From NCBI GenBank assembly GCA_020746105.1, contig CM036621.1, forward strand, positions 48,518,264-48,582,263: DNA of 64,000 bases, in the 5' to 3' direction. The stretch comes from Trogon surrucura (taxonomy: Eukaryota; Chordata; Aves; Trogoniformes; Trogonidae). Below, in pieces: positions 14,101-26,100 of this stretch. The position numbers and the translations under genes are program-made. How positions within the stretch are numbered: the first letter of the stretch is position 1; the number at the start of each line of letters is the position of its first letter. Under the pieces are notes generated by a model. That model searched no databases. It was not told the DNA's origin and was given only the letters and a program-made list of their open reading frames with translations.

Positions 14101-17100
14101 ACAATTCTTGAAAGGCAGTGTCCAAACCTGGGCTTCAACAAAATTAGGGAGGCAGTAGCAGTTTTTGGTGAGAAGCTTGGCTGTTTGGGGCATGAGAGAG
14201 CAAGGATGATGCTTCTTGTGCCCATCTCAGCAGCACTGTGAGGGACGCTGCTGAGCTAGGAGGCCACAGCAGATGGAGCTGCAGCCTGGTCCAGCGCAGC
14301 CATCCTTAACCTTGGTCTCTCTGGCAGAAGCGTCTCCTGCCGAAGGACAGTAAGTGTGATCTGGAGAATTGCCTCATTATTTGCTTGTCTTAAGGATGGG
14401 GCCGATATCCAATAAGGAACTCAAAGATGTGAATCTCTTGTACCTTTGTGCTGAAGCCTTCTCTCTCCAAAGGCAGCTCCTGGAATGAGCAGCCCCAGTC
14501 CCGGTACTCTGCAGATATGGACACCTCTGATGAAGACGTGAAGGGAGCCCAGTTCCCTGCCTACCCACCCCATCACACGAAACGCCGGAACAAAGCCTCC
14601 TCCCAGGACAACGTCAGCCACTCTGGGAATCAGGTACTAAAGAGCTGTTGAACATTTTGTGAGACCAAGTTTGCATCCAAGCCTTTCTTCCATAAATGGT
14701 GCATGTTATCTGCAAGGTGCAGGATGGCTCAGAGAAGAGAAGCGGTGATGGCAAACAGGGGTGCAACCATGGTAGTCTTCTGGACAGGGTGGATGTGGAG
14801 CACAAGCTGGCGTGCCCTAGATGTTCACACAACCATCACCCCTTCTGTGCAGGGATGGTTTGATGTCCATGCTTCCAATGTGTGAGTCCAAGAGGGAGCA
14901 GAGTGAGTCCCAGATCTCTGTAGTCTCAAGATCCCTCCTTCTTTTCAGCTCAGGAACTGAGGAAGCTGGAGGTGTAACCACTTTGCATTGCCAAAGCAAT
15001 ACAGGGGGCCTGTGGGATGACCTGTGGGCTGTAGGTGTCACTTCATGGTTCTGTGGCACCAGTGAGATGAACGTGCAGGCCATGTCCTGCCCTCTGTGTT
15101 GTGAGGGACCTGCCAAGGTGACCGTGAAACGGGAGCAGGACTGAGACCTGGGAAGGTATCTTTAAAGCTCCTTCGTTAATTAAGATAAGAGAGAGCAGAC
15201 ATTTCTCTGCCTTTTTAGGATGATGCAGAAGTACATGGGAGCTCTGGGTGTCCTCTCCCATGTTTTCTTTCCAGCCCTTCCACTTTTGCAGTCATGGCAA
15301 AGAGAAAACCAGGCACTGATTTGTATTTTTCTCTGCCCATGCTGCTGTCTCAGTAACAAGCCTGCCGTCATTGCTGTTAATTTTCCAGCTTGTCCTTATT
15401 AATCCGCAAGTTACCTGTGGTTTTCTGTGTCCCCAAAAAGGCCTTCTTCAATTGGATATGCCTTATGACCAGACAAAGGTTTGGAGAGGGATATTTAATA
15501 AGCATCAAGATCCTTTTCTTCCTTTGCAGTGTGTTCCTGCCCTGGTAGGACTGGGTCAGGACAACCTGTCATGTTATCTCTCCCGAATGTTGATAACAAG
15601 GGGAACTGTCTAGAGAACGGTGTCAAAAAGGCTGTGAGCTCATGTTTTAATTGTCAAGCAAGGACCAGCAGTTCCCAATGCCACCTTTGCAAATGGTGGG
15701 TGGTGAAAATGGCGAAACATCCCTCAGACCTCTTGAGTAGCAAAATGCAGTGTGGTGTTTACTACAGATAAATGGGGAGAGCCAGCTGACACCCTCTGCT
15801 CACAGCTGGTGATTTGGCACTTCCTGCGCCCCTCTTCAGGTGATCAGTGAGGGGATCTGTAACCACAACCATCCCTTGGCACTATGGCTTCATGTACCTG
15901 TATAGGGAAACCTTTCCTTTGCCTTCTGCTTCTCTTGGCATGTGTTTTAATTAGTAAATACCATTCCTTTTTTAGTGAGCAGTAGATCGAAGAACCCTGG
16001 ACTGGGTGTCTTTAATGAGGCCACGGTACGTTAGGCATGAAATGTGCACAGTGGGGAAATGGGCCCAGATTCCTACCAACGCTTCAGATGATTTCCTCCA
16101 TCAGCTGGGCCAGCTCTCACTTTCAGGGTGGTCCAACAGGCTTCGTGGTTTTCTCCATCACACAAATAGGAAGGCTGCAGTGGACCCTTGTCACTCTGAT
16201 CGTTACAACACTTCTCACTCCCAATTTAACCCCATTTGCTCTTACGCCTCTTAAGCACTGTTCATTAGCTTAAATAGCTCTTCATCCTTCCTGCCCTTTG
16301 TGCTGCTGATGCGTTTACAGCTAGCAACCATCCTTCACCTGAGCCTTCTCCTCACCCAGCAGGAACAGACCCAGCTCTGTGCTGGACCATTAACTTCAGA
16401 GCGATGCACACGAGCACTGCTGCTGCTGTTGGCCAGTGAGAGGCCAGGTACAAGCCCAAAGGAGAGAGAAGGCAAGAACATCCAGGTTTCGGTGCTAGTT
16501 AGCTCTGTTTCATTGGCAGAGCTGGAAGAGGTTCAGAAGAGGCTGAAGAGATTGGAGGAGATGGAAGAGCTGAGGCTGGCAGGAGGGTAAAGACAGGCCA
16601 GGACAGATCTGGGATAGCAGGCAGCAGACTGCATTAACCCTGTATTGAATGCCATAGTTCAGCTTCAAAAGCAATGTTTTCCTGGTAGACACCTTGTTGG
16701 CATCTGAAGGTTTCTTTCCTAAAACTGCCTTAGGTGCAAGTTTGTCAAAATGTTTTATCTGAAAATCACTTTTGCTTTAATTTTGGAGAGGATACACTGT
16801 TCAGTCCTAAACTCAAGAAACGTAACTTTTTCAGTAACAAAAGCAGAGGCTGTTCCTTAGCCCTGTTACTTCAGGAGCTGAAAGTGCTAGAAAAAAAGTT
16901 TTTTTAAAAATTAAATAAAAGGTCATAAACCTGATGAGACATGAAAAGAAGCCCTGAACTGATAACTGTGCAAGTTGTTGCCTTTAGGTCCTTAGAAGGT
17001 GGGTAAGAATAGGAACAATCCACAAGGAATAGCTCAAATTCACCAAGTTTCTCCCCAAAAGCCGTTCTGCTCTACCTCAAGGGAACTCGGTGGTTCTGGA

Positions 17101-20100
17101 TTCCCAAAGCTTTGATGCTGTCTGGCTCCTCTTTCATTAGAGGTCATGGGTATTTGAGAGACTGGAGGCAGCGCCTCTGCTGGAGCAGTCTTCCCTCCCC
17201 AGCAGCAAGTAATAGTTTGCCCTAACTGATGTCCTCCTTATGGGCTGTGTTTTAAATTTCTTCAGATTACATGTTTTAATACAGAGTATCATCTGATGGC
17301 CTTTGTCACATAGAGAACAGTGCAGGGTGGTCCAGCCCCTGATGGGGATGTACCCTAATGGGGTGACCACCATGCATTGAAGCCAGGTTTGCTTGGGAAG
17401 GAGAAGGAAGGGAAGCTCTTCGGCTCTTATCCTTGTAGCCCATCAACATCAGATCGTGTGTTATGCTCTGACCTCTCCCAACCTCTGCGTTATGGAGATG
17501 CGGTAGTGTCGCTGCTCAGCTCGTCACCATCTCTTCCTCTGAAGCTGATGACCCATTGCAGACTTCTCATTGTCACTGGGAGCAATGCGAGAGTCAGGCT
17601 TTAAACAGTGCTGAGAAACCACTTAGAGATGGATTGGATTGCTTCCTGCCTGTGGGTTTAATGCTGCTTAAAGACACATTCAGTTCAGGACTGTAATTAC
17701 AGTGCTCTGCTCTCCAGAGTGTCAGGTTTTTATATTCATCTTCCCTTAAAGCAGATGCAATCTGTCCAAGCTGTTGCAAGGATCTAATTAATTGAACACC
17801 AGCAAGCACAAAAACTGAGTGAGAAGATGAAAATGTTACAAAAACAAAGCCAAACCCTCGCGTCTCTTTGGTTACTGCCTTACTTACTGTGTTTGCTGCT
17901 CGTTCCCCATTGAATGGGAGGCAGCCATTCAGAACAGCAGTGATGTGGGAGGCAGTGCTATAAAACGAGCAATATTTCTCATCATTTGTGTTTTATTTGT
18001 ATGGATCAAAAGAGAAAGATTTTTTAAAAAAAAAAAAAGGCAAAACTGCAATTTCTAAAAGGGCAGAGGAAATGCAGAGGAAATGCTTCCTTTAATGTTT
18101 TCAGTGATTTAACCACAAAAGTAGTTCTTGGCTCTTAGGCACAAAAAGTAAACTTCTCTTTGATTTTCAGGATTTTGTCTGCCTTTCTCTTCTCAACTCT
18201 TCTTTCCATACCCCTTTTTTTTAGTTGGAAGAGTAAGAGAGAAAAGAGGGCAAGCATCTTGGTAAAACAATGCACAGAGAAGTCAGAAAATTTCAAACTG
18301 TTGGGAAAAACATTCAGCTTTAGTTTTTCTATCTTGAATCTTGCATAGGAAATTCCTTACTACCTTCCATCTTCTTTTCCAGCACTGTATTGGGGTGATG
18401 GGGTAGTATCTGCTTGAAAAAATGTCTAGTAGGGAGATAAGATTGATATTGACTTGAATTTGGGGAAGCATGCGAATGATGGCTCTGTAAGAGCCCGATA
18501 CTTTTGTCTGGGTGAGGGACACAACAGGACCAGTGATGTGGGTTTTACATTCACTGCATCAAAGCTTTCATGGGAATTGTGATGTGCTGGCTACTCGCAT
18601 CGCTTTGAGTTTTCCAAATTCGAGGAGAGGCCATGCACCTCATGGAGCTCATCAGCGTACACAGAGCCATTTTCTAAAGATGTTATTTTTTAATGTCTTT
18701 TAACTCAGCCCGTGCTGGTGGTGTCTTGGTGCTTGCTTCCTTCTGCTGTTTTTTGCACTGTTTTCCTCACTGTCCTGGCAGTGGTGGCCGGTCTGTGCTC
18801 TACTCCTTTCCTCTCTCTCTCCTTTCCTCTAGATTCATGAGCTCAACAAACGCATGTCTGCAATTGAACGCATGCTGAACCGCTTGGAGGAAAAAATCCT
18901 GGTGCGCTCTGATGAGGTAACCGGGCAAAACTGGGGCACTCTCTGCAAGGAGAGAGCGTGGGCTGTGCTGGCCCTGTCCCCTTGTTGTTGGAGGGGCTTC
19001 TCTGAGACAGCCAGCATGGCAGGGACAAAGCTAGATAGACAGAATCACAGAATGGTTTGAGTTGGAAGTGACCTTAAAGATCATCTAGTTCCAGCCCCCC
19101 TGCCATGGACAGGGACACCTCCCACTAGACCAGGTTGCTCAAAGCCCCGTCCAGCCTGGCCTTGAACACTTCCAGGGAGGGGGCTGCCACAGCTTCTCTG
19201 GGCAACCTGTTGCAGGTGCCTCACCACCCTCACAGTGGAAGAATTTCTTCTGATCTTAATCTACCCTCTTTAAGTTTAAAACCCTTACCCCTTGACTTAT
19301 CACTACACTCCCTGATAAAGAGTCCCTCCCCTTCTTTCCTGTAGCCCCTTTAGGTACTGGCAGGCCACTATAAGGTCTCCCCACAGAGCCTTCTCTTCTC
19401 CAGGCTGAACAACCCCAAGTCTCTCAGCCTGTCCTCATAGAGAAGGTTCTCCAGCCCCCAGGTCATCTTCATGGCCTTCCTCTTGCAGGTCCATATCTTT
19501 CTTACACCAGGGGTCCAGAGCTGGACACAGAACTGCAGGTGAGGTCTCACCAGAGCAGAGCAGAGGGGCAGAATCACCTCCCTTGACCTGCTGGCCACGC
19601 TTCTTTTAATGAAGCCCGGGATGCAATTGGCCTGTGAGCACATATTGCTGGTTCATATTCAGTTTTTCATCCACTAACACCCCCAAGTCCTTCTCCACAG
19701 GGCTGCTCTCCATCCACTCATCACCCACTCATTGTGCTTGGGATTGCCCCAGCCCATGTTGTTTGATTTCAGTCCTCTGTTTTGACATTGGAGGTTCTTC
19801 TCCAGTTCCAGGTGCTGAAGTGCTTTAGCATGGCAGGACAGAAGCAGAAGTGAATTTAACCGATGGCATTAGTGCAAAATAGTGCCTTCCTTGCCCCTTC
19901 TGCACAATGAGAATTGGGTTTCAGGTTGATACTCTATGAAATGCTGATTTCCAGAGTATTGGTAAGTGGGTGTTAGTACGTCTGTAGAGCTGTGACAGCT
20001 TATTTGAAATTATGAGAGACTCAATTAGCTCATATGAGGAAGTCACCTGGTCATTGCGAATAGGAACTCTGAGTCAAGAGGGATTTCTGTATTTCTTCTG

Positions 20101-23100
20101 AGCTGTCCTTGTCTTACCATGCCATCAAGCTTGGAAGAAAACAGCTAAATTAAATTAAAGCTGGGCAGTGATGTAGCATCTGTGAATACTTCTGTTGTTT
20201 GACATTGATTTTGGGTTTCTAATTTTAGGCTATGTACTCTCCCTTTCCTCTGTGTGACCCCATCAGCATGAGCTGCTCTGGCAGCTGATGGCTCAGTAGG
20301 ATGGACAGTGATAATTAGAGAAGTCCCCTAGGCATAGATGAAACAATGAGATTTTTTTTCTTTTTTTTCTAAAACTCGTAATGGAGATGGCCATATTTGT
20401 AATCATTCAGTGTTTCTGTCGTTAAATCTGACCAAGGGAGTAGGAGATGTGCATGTCTGCAGGTTCCCGTGCTTTATTCCCACGTCTAGGGCAGATCAGA
20501 GTAGAACCAACAGGTCTAAACTGCTGCAGGACAGGTTGAGGTTAAATATTAAGCCAAGCTTTCTAGCAGAGGGGATAGCAGAGCCCAAGAATAGGTTGCT
20601 GGGGAGAAAGACTGCCTGTTGCAGATGCTGTTCAAGGTTGTTAAGAACAGCTTATACAAAAACTGACCAGTTGTGATACAGATAATTGTATTCCTGTCTT
20701 AACACAAGGGGCAGCAAGTTCAGTTGTTTTTGAAGGTCTCTTCCAGCACCTGGGAGTTTAGTAGGATTATTCTCCAGATACCATGAATTGCACCTAATGA
20801 CAGAGCAGGGTGGAAATATGCAATCCATCCTGCAGAAAAGTTTTCTATGTGTTTTCTCATCACAAATAAGATTACCTAGAGACTCCGAAAGCTGCCTCAG
20901 GGACTGTTAGTTCACACGGCTGCTTCCTTCACTGTAGCAAACCATGTCTTTGGTCACTGTGATCTCTGACCTCAGAGACACCAGCTGTGCCATGGTTCCT
21001 AATGAGAATGTGATGATTTTTGGTCTCAAATGCCCCATGCGCACCCTTTTTTTGGGAGGGAGAGACGTTTTTCCAGAAGGAAAACTAAGTAAGTTCCATA
21101 TGTGGGCAAGATGGGAATGGAGATTCTTTAGATCAAGGCTCTGTATTCCTCAGTGGGGAACTGGAGCACTTGCTGGGCTCTGCTGTGCCCCTGGGTGCTC
21201 TGACCACCCAGCACCAAAGTGCTCTTTGCAAAGTCCATCTATGGCCACGCTCTTCGAGCTCCTCTGCTGGGCCAGTGTTGGTGAGTATGTCTGGACGTGG
21301 GTGTGCCCTGTTGTCCACCACAGGAGACTCTTACACAACTCCCTTCTGCTCCTTCAGTCTCCAGCCCCAGAGCCCCGACTTGATCCTGATGCTGAGGAGG
21401 AGGTATTGAAGAAGAAGCTGGACAAGTTGGCCAGCAATATCAGCGACAAAGAAGTCTCTTCTGAAGAAGAGGAGCGTGAAGAAAAGAGAGCGAAGAAACC
21501 AGAGATGAGTTCCTCCAGTGAAGATATGGCCAGAGAGGCTCGAAAGGTAATCTGTGTCCTCCCACCCATACTGTTCTAGGCTCCATCTACAGTTCCTTCT
21601 GCTCTCAGTGGTTTATGGCTTACATCATGGTAATGCAACTCTTCTTACATCCCACAATTTCACCTTGGTGCTTCCTACAGTTGTGATATGTTTGACTTAG
21701 CTGCCTGCTGTAACAGACGTCAAGGGATAGGGAAGTCCTAGGGTGTTGGATCTGGACCTTTCTCCTTTTAGGCACTCCTAAATCACATCCAAGTATCAAA
21801 AGTCTCTTAGGGGTCTTGCAGGCTACTGCCTGTCATGGAGAGGTTCACGACCTCCACATTCACTTAGACAAATTGTCTTGGGATCTGGATGTCATTACAG
21901 AGAACAGAGTCCTGGGTGGGAGAAGAGCTCAGTGATGATTTGGCACTGACAACCCTTTTTCAGGCAATCTCTACAGCCTGAAGTGTTTCTTTCAGACCTG
22001 CCAGTGCTCCTAAGTCCCAAAAATCCCTGTTCCTGCTTCCACTCTTCTAGATCAGCATCTCCTGTACTTAGAGCACTGCCTTGGCCCCTGCCCCCTGCTC
22101 AGTGATGGGTGAACCCTGGGCACACGGGTCAGGGAGGGAAGAAGAGATCACAGCACCTGTGCAGCCTCATTCCCACCACCCTAGAGGGTCCTTCACCCCT
22201 GTGGCCCAGCACAGCTCTGCTTCATCCCCCTGCCTGCTGGGTGTATTTCAGAGATCTGCTTTTCTCACGGGTATCCCTGTGGCAGGGCTGGAAAGGTGGT
22301 CACTTGTGTGCAGCCTTGCCAGGGGGAATCGCTTCTCTGGCTGGAGTGCAAGATCAGGGGCTCTGGAACACTCCCCCCCTTGCCTTGCCCAGCGGGTGGC
22401 AGGGCTGGGTAACAGAGTTGGGGACGAGCAACAGGTGACTCAGAGATAGAGATCTTGTGTGTCTTGAGTTGTGCAGAGCCTCCCAAGATGGTCTGCTGGC
22501 TCAAAATGGAGAGGTCAGGGTTCCTTGTTGGGTCTCTAAATGGCTTATTTGTTCATCCCCTCCCTTATGCCCTGGCTGTGGATGGGGTACATGCGCTCTG
22601 GCACAATATTGCTGGTGGACACAGCAAAGGAAGCTGGTGGGGACCATGCTGCCCCTCTCCTCTCCTGAAAAGCTCCTTTCATCCGAGGTTGCAAAGACCT
22701 TCATGGTGCCCCTAGGCCTCTCTTTAATCTGCTTTTGTTCCTCAAATTCACAAGACAAAACCTGGCTGCTGCTGGGCTCGGAGTGTGGGCTGCACATACA
22801 CACGTGGTGCATTTAGTGAGTCTGTCTCAAGTATGAATCTCTGCATGGCTGTATGTAAAATCTCAGGATTGGAGCAAGTGACTGTTCCCAGGACAGTTTC
22901 CTTCATGGACTTGGGTACCATTTGCACTGCTCTTGCCAACACAGGATGAGCAGTGTACTGCACCCTTACTGAAAGCCTCCTTTACTATGTACTTTTTCCT
23001 AAAAGCTGCTTTTCTTGCAGCCAGACTTTGCTACCACTCATCAGTTGAACGATGTGCATCTTCTTAGTAATTGCAGCACAGGGGTTAAATCGTAACTCAC

Positions 23101-26100
23101 GAAGCCAAGGCAACTTAATGCCTGTGTGAACTGCTGGTCTGCAGCAAGCAAGGGCTCAAGCCCCTGCTCTCTGCTCATGGCATGTAAGCTTCTCCATTCT
23201 CATAAAATAAAGCCCAGATTCTCCAGATTTGCTACTTTCTTTGACCAAAACCCAACCGTGAAGCAGGGAAGATACAGGAATGGTTGTTGTCTCTCAGTGG
23301 GGTCGTGCAGGCAGGTAACACAGGAGCTATAGGACAGCTCCTAAGCCAAAAGAGACCCAGCTGGGATGTGACAGCTCAAGCAGAACCAAACCCGAGAAGT
23401 GAAACAGAATTCAGCTTTTTGCTTCTTGGTAGCACTGAAATACGTTTGTGCAATATTGAGTTAGAAATGCCCGCAGTGATGTAGATGGACCAGCCTTGGT
23501 TAAAGGCTATGTCAGCTTGGATTCTTTTTGACAGTAACTTTCCTTACACTTACACCAGATCCAGGCTTGGATTTTGCACAACTGAGTTTGGTTTTGTGCG
23601 AGTTTCCTCGCGTGTCAGGAGGAAGTCTTCTAACTGGGGAACACTGCAATGAAAACAGATGCTCCTAATGGAAAATGTGAAAAAACTCTGCTGCACCATG
23701 AAGGCACCATAAAATGATAAAAACATCAGCTGGACTGAGTTAGCTGATTCTCAGCAGGATGGCTTGCCTGGAAATATGTGGAGTTGTAAATACAACTGTT
23801 TGTCACCATTGCATATATCTCCCCCATCTCCTTGGTTTCTAGGGAATTATCAGTTGAGAGAGAGTTTATGAGTTTCTTCAGTCAATTTTTACATGTGCTT
23901 AGTGCCTTATCAAGCAAAAGGCAACATTTATGAGCTTTATTGCCATCAGCGCTCCTTGGGGTGCGAAGAGAGGACGTTAGTCCCAAGTTCTGGCAGTGCG
24001 GCAATATAATAATTTTATGGTGGGGAGGGGGTGTTATTTTTTTTTTTTTCTTTTGTCACCAACTTAAGAAGTTATTTACATCCATGCTCAGGCCTGATGA
24101 AGTGTAAGGCAATATGCTGCAATTAGATCTTAACTGCTGAGTAACTGAGTGGCCTTCAGGTGGCCGAGCGCTGCTGCTGTCAGGCAGCTCCGGTGGCACC
24201 GCTTCCCACGAGCAACACATGCCTCGATAACCTCTTTTACAAGCCTTTTGAGATTACTTCCTTTGTCATGGCTGTCCTCCAGAAAGCACAGGCTGAGATC
24301 AAAGCTCTGCATCCATCTCTGATGGAGAGCCCTTCAGGAACAGCGTAAGCCCTTTAATTATTGCTTCTCCATCTTTCTCCAGCTCCTGAAGGTCTGATAC
24401 CCCTTTTGCCCCCTTCCGACTTGCGCTGTTTTGTACGCCGCGTTAAAATAATGTCCTTATTTTTTTCCCCTCCCCACCCTCCGCTTTGGCTGTGCCAGAG
24501 GTCATCAGCTCAGGCTTTGAGCGAAATCACGGCCAAAGTGCTGAGAGCCATAAACGCCACGGAGAAAGCGGTGTGTGAGTCGTTGCACGGAGAGAACCAG
24601 TGCAACGGTGGCTGTGCCTTCCCTGCGGGGCAGCTTCCCAGCCTGGGAGATGGGAAAGAGGCGGCCGAAGCATACCGTGAGCTTGAAGAAAATGTAAGGT
24701 TCGCCAGAGTTTTCCGCAAGCAGGGAGGGCATTGAAGGGTTGGGGGTGGGAATACAAAGGAAACCTCTCAAAATTTCTTGTTCAGTGTTAAAAGGTCGGG
24801 CACCACAGAGGGTGTAAAGAGTCTGGTCTTGTCCAACAGTGACCAGGGTTGTCTTATCAAGGAGGTGGCACAACAGCGAGTGCAGGTGCTCGGTCTTGTA
24901 GCTTCCCGTGTTCCTGGTTTCACCTGGGTGAATGCCAGGGAGAGAGGACAAGCTTTTCTGCACTTTTGCAGTCCTGTACTCCAACTGCAACAAAAGCTTT
25001 TGTCCCATTTCTCTTTGGTTCCTCTCCAGCGCTACGTTTCATCAAGGCTTTTATAAGGGAGGATAGCGTGACCTGTCTGTTCACTAAGGCTGACTTGTGC
25101 CTGGGGCTGATGGGCTCATGCAGATGATAAGTTTATAATCCCCTGCTAGGTTTGTGTGACACTGTGAAGCACTGTCAGGTTTTTTTAGCTACTGTAAACC
25201 TGTATGAATCGATTCCCCGTGGGAAAAGGATTGCATCTGCAGTGTCATTTAACAAGCTCCAACGAAACAGTTCAGAGATAGGGCGAAGAGTCGCATCTCC
25301 ATCTGAGTGCTCGGGTTTCACTGTCAGAGATGTCCTGCGATGGGGTGCCACATGCTCTGTGGCTTGTCTCTCATCCCTGCACATAAAAGCAGGGGGATGC
25401 TGGGAGCAGTGTGTGCTCAGAAACTGCACCACCTGGCTGGTTTCTGCCTAAATGCAGCATCCCAGGGAAGGAGCGGTGGCTGCATGAAGGTTTTGAGGCT
25501 CTCCTCCCGGGAGAGAGGGAGTAGGGCTGGGAAGGATGCAAACTTTGGGCTTAGTGCTGCTGCCATCAGTGGCACAGCAGAGGTGAGGCAGGGGTTCGAT
25601 GATGGCCGTGGGCCCTGGCTGAGTCACAGCTGGCTCGATTCTCTGCTTTCCAAGTGACGTCACCCACCTCAGAGGGTACTGGGAGATTTTGATGGCCCAA
25701 CAACAAATAGCCGTCCCTGTGACTCACAGGTTGAGCGGCTTCATGGATAGCACCTGCAAACGTTTGCAGTCTGTTATAGTCTCGAGGTTTGCACTGGAAT
25801 GGGATGGACCTGTGGGGCGTGTTGTTGTGATTTGGGTGGATGCTCAGTATGTCAGTTCATGCAGGGGACTCACGCCAGGCAGTTTTGCGCAATATGCAGC
25901 CCAGTAAAAATGGGGAGGTCTAGAGGAGCAGGAATTGCATTAGCAGTACCGAGATTTGGGGATCGGTCAGCAAATCAGTGGTCATAACCTGTCTCATTAT
26001 CATATGTGGTTGCACACAGACACATTAATATTTCCTAAATCATTTTCCTTGCACCTGCATCCTTATAATAGCCTAGGAGGAGACGAATGACAGTAACACC

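Noticed and set aside
20944-21579. 211-residue open frame
   Set aside because: Its last third is MLPH exon 10; the rest is intron read through by chance, with a good acceptor at 21357 separating the two.
24160-24348. Possible additional MLPH exon (helical frame with KAQAEIKAL)
   Set aside because: The donor-like GTAAGC at its end is out of phase with the following exon and no acceptor in phase was found.
24505-25008. 167-residue minus-strand frame
   Set aside because: Antisense to MLPH exon 11 and its intron, no recognisable domain.
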